44,062 bases of DNA from M3007 sp044350415 (GTDB lineage: Bacteria; Bacteroidota; Bacteroidia; Chitinophagales; Saprospiraceae). The stretch lies in assembly GCA_044350415.1 (NCBI GenBank), contig JBILHQ010000018.1, positions 1 to 44,062 on the forward strand, in the 5' to 3' direction. How positions within the stretch are numbered: the first letter of the stretch is position 1; every line of letters starts with the position of its first letter. The position numbers were made by a program, and so were the translations under genes. The notes below the pieces were generated by a model, which ran no database searches, had not been told where the DNA came from, and saw only the letters and a program-made list of their open reading frames with translations. Of this stretch, positions 1 through 8,014 are shown in pieces.

Positions 1-2230
1 CGATATGTTGGCTGATGAATTCAGCTTGTTTTAATTTGATACTTTCGCGTTCCGCATCAGCGGCTTTTTTCTCCTGCGCACTGATGTGTTTACATTTTTC
101 CTCCAGTTTACTCTTGTCCATACGGTCGGTACGGCCTTCCAGGTTGCGATCCAGGATACGATGCGCTAAAACATCAGAGTAGCGGCGGATAGGCGAAGTA
201 AAGTGGCAGTAATGACTGAAACCAAGTCCGTAGTGGCCGATGTTTTCTGTAGAATAGACGGCTTTGGCCATCGTCCGGATAGCCAATGGTTCCAATAGTT
301 TCAGTTTTTCATCGGTGCGGGCAGCCACCGTGAGTTCATTAAAGGATTGCGCTATCTGTTTGGGGGTATCCACTTTAATCGGATGTCCCAGTTCAGCGGC
401 AAAACGTGCGAATTCCATCACGCGATCTGCGTTCGGCAGATCATGTATGCGGTAAATAAAGGGAACCTCCTGTTTGTCTTTTCCTAATCCATCCATGTAC
501 ACAGCAACTTCCTTGTTGGCGAGCAACATAAAGTCTTCGATAAACATGTGAGCTTCTTTACGCTCTTTTACAAAAGCCTCTAATGGCACACCATTTTCGT
601 CCAAGTGAAAACGAACCTCATCGGATTCGAATCCGATAGCACCATTTTTTTCGCGTTCTTTCCGCATTTTTTTGGCAATCTTTCGCATGTGGCCAATAGC
701 CTCCTCCAGTTGCGGATAAATTTCCTGTGTTTTCAATTCCGCTGAAGGTTTATTATCCAGAATGGTCTGTGCGTCTTCGTAGGAAAAACGCTTATCGGAA
801 TGAATAACCGACTTCCCAAACCAGCGTTTTACAATTTTATCCTTGGCGTCGAATTCAAATACTGTTGAAAAAGTTAGACGGTCCTGAAGCGGAACTAAGG
901 AACACAAGTTATTAGACAATTTCTCGGGCAACATGGGAAGGCAGCGGTCGGCTAAATAAACCGAAGTACTGCGAATATAAGCCTCCCTGTCGAGGGGAGA
1001 ATCTGGTTTCAGATAGTGGGTAACATCAGCGATATGAACACCTATTTCGAAATTGCCATTCTCCAATTCCTGAAAACTAAGCGCATCGTCAAAGTCTTTA
1101 GCATCTTCGGGGTCAATCGTAAAGGTAAGAATGCCCCGAAAATCACGGCGGCGTTCAATTTCCTGCGGAGAAATAGTGTCAGGAATTGCATTTGCTTCTG
1201 CTTGGGCTTCCTCAGAGTGGGTGAGTTCAAATCCTGCATTAATCAGGATTTTTTTCATTTCAAACTCATTGCCGCCTGCTTTGCCGAGTGTTTGTGTCAC
1301 TTTTCCTACGGGAACATTGCGGCGCCCTTCCTGCCAATCAGTAATGTGTACCACCACTTTTTCGCCATCAATGGCTTCACCGCACATATTCAGCGGGATC
1401 ATAATATCGACGGGCATATTGGGGTTGTCGGGAACCAAAATACCATACTGTCTGCCTTTTCGGAAAGTGCCTATGAAGAATTCTGTTGCTCGTTTGAGGA
1501 CCTTCATGATCTCTCCTTCCGGTTTGCGGGCTGCCTGATCACGTTTTCGGCGGTGCGCATCCGGGAAAACAGAAACAACTACTTTGTCGCCATGCAATGC
1601 ACCGTTAACGTGCCGTTGGGGAACATAAATATCGCTGTTCATCGTATCATTAACGACATACGCCGCTCCCGTGCGTGTCATATCGACGATACCTTCCACG
1701 AGTTTGCCAGCGGAAGATTTTCCTGCCATACGGGCGGGTTTTACTTCGCGATCGGTCTTCCATTCGCGCTCCGGTTTAGGCGTGCGTTCGGATTTTGTTT
1801 CGCGATCGGTCTTCCATTCGCGTTCCGGTTTCGCAGGACGCTCCGGAGATCGTTCCCGGTCGGTTTTCCACTCCCGTGGTTTTTTTTCTGTAGCATCAGT
1901 GCGTTCTGAGCGATCGGTCTTGACAAATTTTATCGCTTTTTCTGTCTCAGCGTAAGGTACTCCCTCTTCGCTCGAAACGGTGGGTTGTTTGCTGCGTGGG
2001 CCAGTAGCAGTTGCGCCAAATCTTCCTCCTTTAGTCTCCTGCACGGTGCCGGAGAGTTCCAATTGCCGAAGAGCATGTTCTACAGAATCCTTATTGTTAT
2101 CTATTTTAAGTAGTCCGGCAAGTTGGCGTGGGGAGAATGTTTTTTGGGGATGAGCGAGCAGGTATCTTAGGGCTGCTGATTTCAGGGTAAAGGCAGAAAG
2201 TTTTTTACTGTTTTTTTTAATGTTAGGCAT
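1..2230 (-). CDS. rnr: Ribonuclease R, 3' end beyond window start
   Basis: Processive 3'-to-5' exoribonuclease of the RNB family, acting on structured RNA in the cytoplasm. About 743 residues are visible and the frame runs off base 1, so the S1 and basic C-terminal parts are missing. An N-terminal winged-helix-like region (about residues 10-65) is followed by a charged repeat linker (about 113-165), cold-shock-like domains, and the RNB domain. The RNB catalytic motif DPEDAKDFDDA sits near residues 372-382, and HYCHFTSPIRRYSDV is recognisable near the window edge. The start is uncertain: ATG at 2230 gives MPNIKKNSKK, while an in-frame ATG at 2260 would add ten residues. I chose 2230 because the lysine-rich beginning is usual for the family. 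The frame has no stop inside the window. The function is certain; the start is not. Confidence 0.95.
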   Translation of the reverse strand, partial: MPNIKKNSKKLSAFTLKSAALRYLLAHPQKTFSPRQLAGLLKIDNNKDSVEHALRQLELSGTVQETKGGRFGATATGPRSKQPTVSSEEGVPYAETEKAIKFVKTDRSERTDATEKKPREWKTDRERSPERPAKPEREWKTDRETKSERTPKPEREWKTDREVKPARMAGKSSAGKLVEGIVDMTRTGAAYVVNDTMNSDIYVPQRHVNGALHGDKVVVSVFPDAHRRKRDQAARKPEGEIMKVLKRATEFFIGTFRKGRQYGILVPDNPNMPVDIMIPLNMCGEAIDGEKVVVHITDWQEGRRNVPVGKVTQTLGKAGGNEFEMKKILINAGFELTHSEEAQAEANAIPDTISPQEIERRRDFRGILTFTIDPEDAKDFDDALSFQELENGNFEIGVHIADVTHYLKPDSPLDREAYIRSTSVYLADRCLPMLPEKLSNNLCSLVPLQDRLTFSTVFEFDAKDKIVKRWFGKSVIHSDKRFSYEDAQTILDNKPSAELKTQEIYPQLEEAIGHMRKIAKKMRKEREKNGAIGFESDEVRFHLDENGVPLEAFVKERKEAHMFIEDFMLLANKEVAVYMDGLGKDKQEVPFIYRIHDLPNADRVMEFARFAAELGHPIKVDTPKQIAQSFNELTVAARTDEKLKLLEPLAIRTMAKAVYSTENIGHYGLGFSHYCHFTSPIRRYSDVLAHRILDRNLEGRTDRMDKSKLEEKCKHISAQEKKAADAERESIKLKQAEFISQHI
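1747..1890 (-). repeat. Three 54-nt in-frame repeats in the RNase R linker
   Basis: Reading the minus strand, three copies of an 18-codon unit encode REWKTDRE followed by a variable K/S/P/R-rich part. Copies begin near plus-strand positions 1855, 1801 and 1747, exactly 54 bases apart. The last two are nearly identical at DNA level over about 31 bases. The encoded segment is hydrophilic, highly charged and probably disordered, lying between the winged-helix-like region and the cold-shock domains. Confidence 0.85.
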
Positions 2231-2377
2231 AAAAATTAAGGGAATTGTTGCCCTTTTCATGTTGCGAAATTAACGCAAAAATCTTATTCGAAAGGGGCTT
2301 TGGATAATGTGAAAATAAAAATAATTTCATTGGCATAAAAGTTAGAACACCAATAGATGGTATTAAGTTCCGAAGGG

Positions 2378-3298
2378 TTAGTAGCCGGTCATAATTTGTC
2401 TGACTAAAAACGTATCTTTAAGTGCATAAAATACATTGGGGTTTTTTTGGGCAGCAACGACATATTGTGGTTGATAATTTTTGAATCGCTTTATTTTTTC
2501 TGGGTCATCAGGTAGTATTGGTCGTGCTGCATAATAAAAGTGGTAAACTTGTGCAGGTAAATGGTCTTCCTTTTGGAGGTGTACTTCACCGATACGGGAA
2601 TGATCTTCGTGCTCCACATCAAAAAAATCGGCTTCAGGGGCGCTTATGGTCATTTGATAAAAACCATTAAGCCAGATTTTCATGGAATCAGCGGCCAGAT
2701 TATTGATGGAAGTAAATTGAGTGGTATCTTTTTCAAACCAAACAACAACGGCTTTAATTCCAACCGTATCAGTTAAAAAACGTTTAATCGGTTTTAAATT
2801 AGTCCATTTGATTTGCAATGGTGCTTTCAGGTCGCCTTTGGCCAAATAATATTGTTCGTGTCCTTTAATGGCTACCCATGTAGACGGTGCGCCATTGAAA
2901 ATGATACATTTCCCAAGCGTAAAGGATTCTTCACGGGGAATATTTTCGGAGAAACAATGAACGCCAATCGCATCTTTTCCGGTAAATCCCAGCGTATCGG
3001 GTAAATCTGTTTTGATAAAATACATCGATTCCATATTGGTAATGGTCTCGAGGACCGACCTGGCCAGGGAGTCGGGGAATAAAATATTATCGTCGTTGAT
3101 TCCTGCAATCCACTCCTTTTCATTTTTGATTAATTCAATGGTATCTATATTGATAATCAATATTTTATATAGTTTTTTAATTTCTGATTTGCATAACTTA
3201 ATATGCAAATCTGTACCGTGTCCGAAATGGAACTTCCGCCCGAACCATCCCAAAATTACAATACCCAGAAACAATAGCACCAAATGCTTATTTTTCAT
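2378..3298 (-). CDS. DUF4340-like membrane-anchored protein, function unknown
   Basis: A 306-residue protein with one N-terminal hydrophobic segment (about residues 4-18, LVLLFLGIVILGWFG) and a soluble, probably extracytoplasmic, remainder. The pattern of a short anchor, a beta-rich repeat with KNEKEWIAG, then a serine/leucine helix and a residue-by-residue comparison-like second half resembles DUF4340 proteins. Those are often found near gliding or ABC-export genes in Bacteroidota, but no such neighbours are present here. No catalytic motif is visible. The start is ATG at 3298, directly before the hydrophobic segment. The gene is divergent from the kinase at 3402, with about 100 bases between them. 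Family placement is by eye and tentative. Confidence 0.6.
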   Translation of the reverse strand: MKNKHLVLLFLGIVILGWFGRKFHFGHGTDLHIKLCKSEIKKLYKILIINIDTIELIKNEKEWIAGINDDNILFPDSLARSVLETITNMESMYFIKTDLPDTLGFTGKDAIGVHCFSENIPREESFTLGKCIIFNGAPSTWVAIKGHEQYYLAKGDLKAPLQIKWTNLKPIKRFLTDTVGIKAVVVWFEKDTTQFTSINNLAADSMKIWLNGFYQMTISAPEADFFDVEHEDHSRIGEVHLQKEDHLPAQVYHFYYAARPILPDDPEKIKRFKNYQPQYVVAAQKNPNVFYALKDTFLVRQIMTGY

Positions 3299-3312
3299 AT
3301 TTTTGAAAAAAT

Positions 3313-3344
3313 TTGTGCGAAAATAGTTGATTCTGCTACTTTTG
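3313..3344 (+). promoter_or_regulatory. Bacteroidota promoter for the 3402 kinase
   Basis: TTG at 3313-3315, a 21-nt spacer, and TACTTTTG at 3337-3344 match the TTG / TAnnTTTG pattern exactly. Transcription would start near 3350, leaving a leader of about 50 nt before the ATG at 3402. Confidence 0.7.
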
Positions 3345-3401
3345 CTGAATTTTTAAATAGTCTTCAAAGACTTTCTTTGCTTTTCGGACTTCAAATACAT
3401 T

Positions 3402-3980
3402 ATGGTTTTATTAAATAAAATAACCCTGACGGGCGATCTGGGAAGCGGGAAGAGTGCTGTTTCTGCATTATTGTGTGAACTTACGGGATACCAATATCTC
3501 TCTACCGGACGTATTCAGCGGCAACTGGCTGCAGCAATGGGTATTGATACGCTGGAGATGAACCGCCGCGCAGATACCGACCCTGGTATTGATGAACAGA
3601 TTGATGGTGTTTTTGTTAGTTTGAATGATAACCCTGAAGGTTTTGTGGTGGATAGCCGGCTGGCGTGGTTTTTTATTCCGGGTTCATTTAAAGTTTATTT
3701 GACAGTCGATACCGAAGTTGCTGCCCAGCGAATTTTAAATGATCCTTCACGCAATAGTGAGCAGTATGCCAGCGTTACAGAAGCGATTGAGAAAATAAAA
3801 GCGAGAAAAGAAAGCGAAAACGCTCGTTTTTTATCAAAATATGGTGCTGATTGTGCAAATTTGAATTTATTTGATATTGTCATCAATACCACGAATCGCC
3901 AGCCCAGCGAAGTCGCTGCACTAATTTTCGCAGCAAAATTGGCGAAGGAAAGAGGGGGAGAATTCAACCAATTTGTATAA
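3402..3980 (+). CDS. (d)CMP-kinase-like P-loop nucleotide kinase
   Basis: A 192-residue cytoplasmic P-loop protein. The Walker A motif GDLGSGKS lies at residues 10-17, followed by GYQYLSTGRIQRQLA, which matches the phosphate-acceptor region of short cytidylate-kinase-like proteins (Y-x-S-T/G-R). The segment FVVDSRLAWFFIP fits the substrate strand, and the lid contains the NDPSRNSEQY and KARKESENARF stretches typical of the compact archaeal-type CMP kinases. It is shorter than canonical Cmk (about 225 residues), so I do not assign cmk. It has its own promoter at 3313-3344 and stands alone. The substrate is inferred from the fold only. Confidence 0.75.
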   Translation: MVLLNKITLTGDLGSGKSAVSALLCELTGYQYLSTGRIQRQLAAAMGIDTLEMNRRADTDPGIDEQIDGVFVSLNDNPEGFVVDSRLAWFFIPGSFKVYLTVDTEVAAQRILNDPSRNSEQYASVTEAIEKIKARKESENARFLSKYGADCANLNLFDIVINTTNRQPSEVAALIFAAKLAKERGGEFNQFV

Positions 3981-4005
3981 ATTTTAAAAAGAAACAAAAA
4001 AACTT

Positions 4006-4036
4006 TTGTGATTTATAAAAAGTGACTTTATCTTTG
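4006..4036 (+). promoter_or_regulatory. Promoter of candidate small RNA
   Basis: TTG at 4006-4008, a 20-nt spacer and TATCTTTG at 4029-4036 form a consensus Bacteroidota promoter. The predicted start is near 4042. No plus-strand gene lies downstream; the next element is a terminator at 4124, so the promoter appears to serve a short non-coding transcript. Confidence 0.7.
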
Positions 4037-4041
4037 CACCA

Positions 4042-4155
4042 GAAAACAGGTTTACCGTTCTCGTTTATTCCTCAAAAAACATTTACAAGTACGGTAGGAA
4101 GATTGTTTTCATTTGGTTTTGAGGCCGCCTGACGTAAAGTCCGGCGGCATTTTTT
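4042..4155 (+). ncRNA. Candidate structured small RNA, about 110 nt
   Basis: A complete transcription unit without an ORF. Just after the promoter, GAAAACA (4042-4048) can pair with TGTTTTC (4104-4110), and inside it TACCGT (4053-4058) pairs with ACGGTA (4091-4096). An asymmetric internal loop separates the helices, and the apical loop is about 32 nt. A GC-rich terminator hairpin at 4124-4148 and a U-tract close the unit. The 3' end overlaps the last codon of glpK on the opposite strand, so a slight antisense role is possible. I do not recognise tmRNA, SRP RNA, RNase P or 6S RNA in it. The alternative is a 3' untranslated region of the upstream kinase. Confidence 0.5.
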
Positions 4156-4160
4156 ATTTA
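4124..4160 (+). terminator. Intrinsic terminator (plus strand)
   Basis: The stem is GCCGCC-T-GAC, loop GTAAA, then GTC-C-GGCGGC (4124-4148), nine pairs with one mismatch, followed by ATTTTTTATTTA. The U-run exists only on the plus strand, so it ends plus-strand transcription and is not the glpK terminator, although it begins right beside the glpK stop codon. Confidence 0.75.
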
Positions 4161-5647
4161 GGCTTAAATACTCTTGCCGCTCTTACAGCCAATTGCCATC
4201 CTTTATAAAGTAATCTCGATTCCTTTCGCGCCATTTTGGGTTTGAATGCTTTGTCCAATTGCCAGTGGTGTGCAATATCGTCCCGGCTTGCCCAGAAACC
4301 TGTGGCAAGCCCAGCCAGGTAGGCGGCACCAAGGGCTGTGGTCTCCTGTACTTTCGGTCGATCCACCCGCACACCCAGCATATCTGCCTGGAACTGCATT
4401 AAAAAATTATTACTGACCGCACCGCCGTCTACCCGAAGCGTCCGGAGTTTGATGCCTGAATCTTTTTCCATAACGGAAAGTACATCTTTGGTTTGGTAAG
4501 CGATACTTTCCAGGGTGGCGCGAATAATCTGTGCTTTACCCGAACCTCTGGTGAGTCCAAAAATGGCCCCCCGTACTTCCGAATCCCAGTAAGGTGTTCC
4601 TAATCCGACGAATGCCGGAACAACATAGACGCCATCGGAGGAGGAAATGCTCCTTGCATACCCTTCTGTTTCGACCGCATCTGTAAATAAACCAACGGAA
4701 TCGCGCATCCATTTTACGGCAGAACCCGCTACAAAAATAGAGCCTTCCAGGGCATACTCCACTTTCCCGTTAATACTCCAGGCAATAGTAGTCAGCAATC
4801 CACCTTTTGAGGCACAAGCTTCGGTACCAGTGTTCATCAGCATAAAGCAGCCTGTTCCGTAAGTATTTTTAGCGTCTCCGGGAGCAAAACAAGCCTGTCC
4901 AAACAGGGCAGCCTGTTGGTCGCCCGCTATTCCTGCAATAGCTATTTTCCCATTTCCAGCAAACAGGTCAGCGCGGGCATGTCCAAATACTGCGCTGCTG
5001 TCTTTGACCTCCGGGAGCATAGAGGATGGAACGGTTAGTGCTTTGAGCAATCCTTCATCCCATTTCAAATCGCGGATATTGTATAACATTGTTCGCGATG
5101 CATTGGTGTAATCTGTAGCATGCACCTTGCCTTCTGTGAGGTTCCAGAGTACCCAGGTGTCAATGGTGCCGAAAAGCAAATGTCCGGCTTCTGCGTCTTT
5201 GCGCGCACCGGGCACATGATCTAATATCCATTTGACCTTGGAGCCGGAAAAATAGGCATCGACAACCAGGCCGGTTTTATACCGGATCTCGGGCTCCAGT
5301 CCGCGGCGTTTCAGATCATCACAGATGTCCATTGTTTGGCGGCTCTGCCATACGATTGCATTGTAAACTGGTTTGCCCGTTCGTTTATCCCAAACAACGG
5401 TGGTTTCCCGTTGGTTGGTGATTCCGATAGCGGCAATGTCATCGATAACAACAGTTCCTGTCAATTCCCTGATCACGTTACAAACCGATTCCCATATTTC
5501 AGTGGCATCGTGTTCCACCCAGCCTGGCTGCGGAAAGTGTTGGGTGAATTCTTGTTGAGCGGTTTTGACGATATTGCCTTTTTTGTCAAATAAAATGGCA
5601 CGACTGCTGGTTGTGCCCTGGTCAATAGATAGAACGTATTTTTTCAT
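4154..5647 (-). CDS. glpK: Glycerol kinase
   Basis: ATP-dependent phosphorylation of glycerol to sn-glycerol 3-phosphate in the cytoplasm, FGGY carbohydrate kinase family. The 497-residue length is standard. The N-terminus reads SIDQGTTSSRAILFD (ATP/phosphate strand). GITNQRET and PGWVEHD are glycerol-kinase signatures. GDQQAALFGQ and TYGTGCFM mark the second nucleotide-binding half, and RVDGGAVSNNFLMQFQAD the C-terminal FGGY signature. No glpF, glpD or regulator is adjacent, so the gene is isolated. It lies 59 bases downstream of the PorP-like gene on the same strand, and no good promoter was seen in that gap, so read-through is possible. Confidence 0.97.
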   Translation of the reverse strand: MKKYVLSIDQGTTSSRAILFDKKGNIVKTAQQEFTQHFPQPGWVEHDATEIWESVCNVIRELTGTVVIDDIAAIGITNQRETTVVWDKRTGKPVYNAIVWQSRQTMDICDDLKRRGLEPEIRYKTGLVVDAYFSGSKVKWILDHVPGARKDAEAGHLLFGTIDTWVLWNLTEGKVHATDYTNASRTMLYNIRDLKWDEGLLKALTVPSSMLPEVKDSSAVFGHARADLFAGNGKIAIAGIAGDQQAALFGQACFAPGDAKNTYGTGCFMLMNTGTEACASKGGLLTTIAWSINGKVEYALEGSIFVAGSAVKWMRDSVGLFTDAVETEGYARSISSSDGVYVVPAFVGLGTPYWDSEVRGAIFGLTRGSGKAQIIRATLESIAYQTKDVLSVMEKDSGIKLRTLRVDGGAVSNNFLMQFQADMLGVRVDRPKVQETTALGAAYLAGLATGFWASRDDIAHHWQLDKAFKPKMARKESRLLYKGWQLAVRAARVFKPK

Positions 5648-5706
5648 TATTTTACAAGTCTGTTAAATTTTAAAAAAGGAAAAAGAGGGAAGTGTATCAT
5701 TCGTTG

Positions 5707-7026
5707 TTATTTACCTGCTTCCAGGTCGAAATCTGCGCGTAAAGATTGTTCTTCTGGATTGTTTGTGCAAATGTTATTAGAAATTATTGCTTTTAATCCG
5801 TCTTTTTGGGCGGTTATTTGGTAACAACAGTTCAATTGAAGCACAAAAATGTACCTGCCATCAGGGCCAGTAATATACGCTTCGGGTAAAGCAGCACCAC
5901 AGGTGTTGGTAATGGTCACCCGGGCATTTTCTGCAGGTAAGCCGGTGGTCATATCAAATATTATTCCTTTAATGGCATATTCCTTTTGTGTTTCGGCAGT
6001 TGAAAGGATTTTTTTTGGGGTAACAGGTGGTGGCAAGGTCGCTGTGGAAACCGGTTCAGGCGATTTGATGACAGGGGGACGGAAATTGGGAGATAATGCC
6101 TTTTTTCCGGCAAACTGGTAACCTGCCATGATTTCGAAGGAACCAGCGCTGACGCTTTGTAATGCATTCAGACTGACGTCATAGGCAGCATTAATGCGCA
6201 GATTACCTTGTGAATATCCTGCCTGCAGACTAATGGCGCGATCCGACGATTTGTTTCTTTCTAGCGCTGTATGCCAGGAAACGCCGCCATACCAGGTGGC
6301 CTTCAGTTGCACACTTACTCCCAGGTCTGCCATTGTGGGCCAACCATATTGATTGTCCGACAATCCAGTATTACTGCCTGCCAGGAATCGTGGAATTATT
6401 GTGACTTGTCGGTTCGGCATAATGATTCGTTGTCCACTGAGGTAAAATTGCCGTAAAGTACGGGCGTTGATTTCACTTGACGGTTTTTTTTGAAGCGTAT
6501 ACTCGAATAACTGTGGAATACCAAGGGAACATTGCCAGTCATGGTGAGTGAACTGCGTTCCTGCGCCTGCATTGGGCAACCAACGCCTGATATTAACCTG
6601 AAAAAAAGGATCGTCTACATCTTTCAGGGTTACTTTAGACCAGTCACTGCGCCAGTTCGCCACACTTCCTGCAATGCCTAAGCGCAATTCATGCTGGTCT
6701 GAAATTCTAATATTATAGGCATAATTTACCGCAAAATTACTCACAGCAAGCGGCCCAGACTGGTCATTCGTAACATATGCCCCTCCGGATGTATTTTTAT
6801 CCAACGGCTTTTCAATGGAAAGAAACCGGCTGTTGGGAGTGCCATCAATACCCAACCATTGACTCCTGTATCCAAAACTGAGGTTCGCATGATTTGATTG
6901 GCCTGTTGTTGCCGGATTATATAAAAGCGGGGCAAGCTGATACCTGGAAAAAATCAGCTGTTGCTGGGCCTGCACAAAATGTGCGCCGAACAGAAGGATA
7001 AATAGATGTAATCGATTGATATTCAT
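5707..7026 (-). CDS. PorP/SprF-type outer-membrane protein with C-terminal regulatory-like domain
   Basis: A 439-residue exported protein. The signal peptide (about residues 1-20, ending in HFVQAQ) is followed by QQLIFSRYQLAPLLYNPATTGQ, which is the typical opening of PorP/SprF beta-barrels associated with type IX secretion and gliding. The barrel extends to about residue 310. A proline-rich linker (about 316-340) then leads to a carboxypeptidase-regulatory-like beta-sandwich at about 348-439 (GIIFDMTTGLPAENARVTI, GPDGRYIFVLQ). The added domain makes the protein longer than plain PorP (about 300-340 residues). It is divergent from the SPOR-OmpA gene at 7199, a pairing of barrel and peptidoglycan-binding protein common in these bacteria. 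The family call is strong; whether it serves secretion is inferred. Confidence 0.87.
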   Translation of the reverse strand: MNINRLHLFILLFGAHFVQAQQQLIFSRYQLAPLLYNPATTGQSNHANLSFGYRSQWLGIDGTPNSRFLSIEKPLDKNTSGGAYVTNDQSGPLAVSNFAVNYAYNIRISDQHELRLGIAGSVANWRSDWSKVTLKDVDDPFFQVNIRRWLPNAGAGTQFTHHDWQCSLGIPQLFEYTLQKKPSSEINARTLRQFYLSGQRIIMPNRQVTIIPRFLAGSNTGLSDNQYGWPTMADLGVSVQLKATWYGGVSWHTALERNKSSDRAISLQAGYSQGNLRINAAYDVSLNALQSVSAGSFEIMAGYQFAGKKALSPNFRPPVIKSPEPVSTATLPPPVTPKKILSTAETQKEYAIKGIIFDMTTGLPAENARVTITNTCGAALPEAYITGPDGRYIFVLQLNCCYQITAQKDGLKAIISNNICTNNPEEQSLRADFDLEAGK

Positions 7027-7114
7027 AAATTTGAGAAGGTTGATAATTATTCACTTCGACCGATAAACGTATCCTGTTTGAGGTTGATAGCGTACCTTAA
7101 TGATAAGCCCATGT

Positions 7115-7146
7115 TTGTGTTGTTGCGTGAAATATTTGTATGTTTG
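7115..7146 (+). promoter_or_regulatory. Promoter for the SPOR-OmpA gene
   Basis: TTG at 7115-7117, 21 nt, and TATGTTTG at 7139-7146. Because it lies inside the longest possible reading frame, it argues that translation starts at ATG 7199 and not at the upstream in-frame ATG at 7100. Confidence 0.65.
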
Positions 7147-7198
7147 CGCACCAAAATTTGATGTTTTTTATCCTTATTACCAAAATTGTCCATCTCCA

Positions 7199-7894
7199 AT
7201 GCGTACATTATTTGTTTTTGCATTTTTTTTGACCGCCTTTAGTGGCAATGCTCAGAATTTTCGGGTTCAAGCGGCTGCTTTTGCCGACTCTGTTGGGCGC
7301 AATTATTTTACTGACAGAGGTGTCCAGGGCGTCACTGTGGTACATAATAAAAGTGGCATTTGGCAATACTTAGTGGGATCCTATAAAACCAGGGAAGAAG
7401 CAGAAGTCATTCAGGAACAATTGATCGTCAAAGGCTTTGCCAATCCTGTGATTTTTGATTTGGAAGCAGAGCGGGTGATCGCTGAATCCAAATGCGCCTA
7501 TGACGATGGCCGCTCTGCACCTGCACAAGAAGATGACGGAAAAAATCCATTGCGGATTATCTTCTTCAATAGTGGCAAATCACTATTAGATGCTGCGGCC
7601 CGCACCGAACTTGATCGTTTTATCGTACAAATGAAAGCCAATACGGCGCTTCAGTTGCGAATTATGGGTTTTACAGATAGCGAAGGAGATGCAGAAGATA
7701 ACCAGCAGCTAGCGGCTGCCCGTGCTAAAGCAGCCCGTAATTATTTGATTAATAAAGGAATACTTGCTGATCGGATGTTTGTGGAAGTATATGGAGAAGC
7801 CGATCCTTTATATGATAATAAAGACTACGATGGCAATGCAATCAAACAAAATCAACGGTGGAATAATCGGGTGATGTTGAAATATAAGGAATAA
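7199..7894 (+). CDS. SPOR and OmpA domain envelope protein
   Basis: A 231-residue periplasmic or outer-membrane-associated protein. A signal peptide (MRTLFVFAFFLTAFSGNAQ) is followed by a SPOR-like region (about residues 20-90, with QYLVGSYKTREEAEVIQEQL) and an OmpA-type peptidoglycan-binding domain (about 115-231). The OmpA domain is recognised by IIFFNSGKSLLDAAARTELD, GFTDSEGDAEDNQQLAAARA and the terminal NQRWNNRVML, where the Asp and Arg contact diaminopimelate in known members. Together the domains suggest binding of glycan strands and cross-linking peptide, anchoring the envelope or the divergent PorP-like protein. The start at 7199 is chosen because of the signal peptide and the promoter at 7115-7146. 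Confidence 0.88.
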   Translation: MRTLFVFAFFLTAFSGNAQNFRVQAAAFADSVGRNYFTDRGVQGVTVVHNKSGIWQYLVGSYKTREEAEVIQEQLIVKGFANPVIFDLEAERVIAESKCAYDDGRSAPAQEDDGKNPLRIIFFNSGKSLLDAAARTELDRFIVQMKANTALQLRIMGFTDSEGDAEDNQQLAAARAKAARNYLINKGILADRMFVEVYGEADPLYDNKDYDGNAIKQNQRWNNRVMLKYKE

Positions 7895-7928
7895 AATTAT
7901 ATTATTTTTTAAATTCTTTGAAAAGTAG

Positions 7929-7959
7929 TTGCGGGAAAAGATAATTTTTCGTAAATTTG
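7929..7959 (+). promoter_or_regulatory. Promoter for the metalloprotease lipoprotein
   Basis: TTG at 7929-7931, 20-nt spacer, TAAATTTG at 7952-7959. The predicted start near 7965 gives a leader of about 50 nt before ATG 8015. Confidence 0.7.
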
Positions 7960-8014
7960 GCCTTCGCAATTTTATCAACTCTTTTATATTCACTTAGTCA
8001 AACTTTCGTTTTTT

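Noticed and set aside
1016..1909. A 297-codon plus-strand frame opposite RNase R
   Set aside because: It is the shadow of the RNase R reading frame; the minus strand has the unmistakable RNB catalytic motif and continuous homology.
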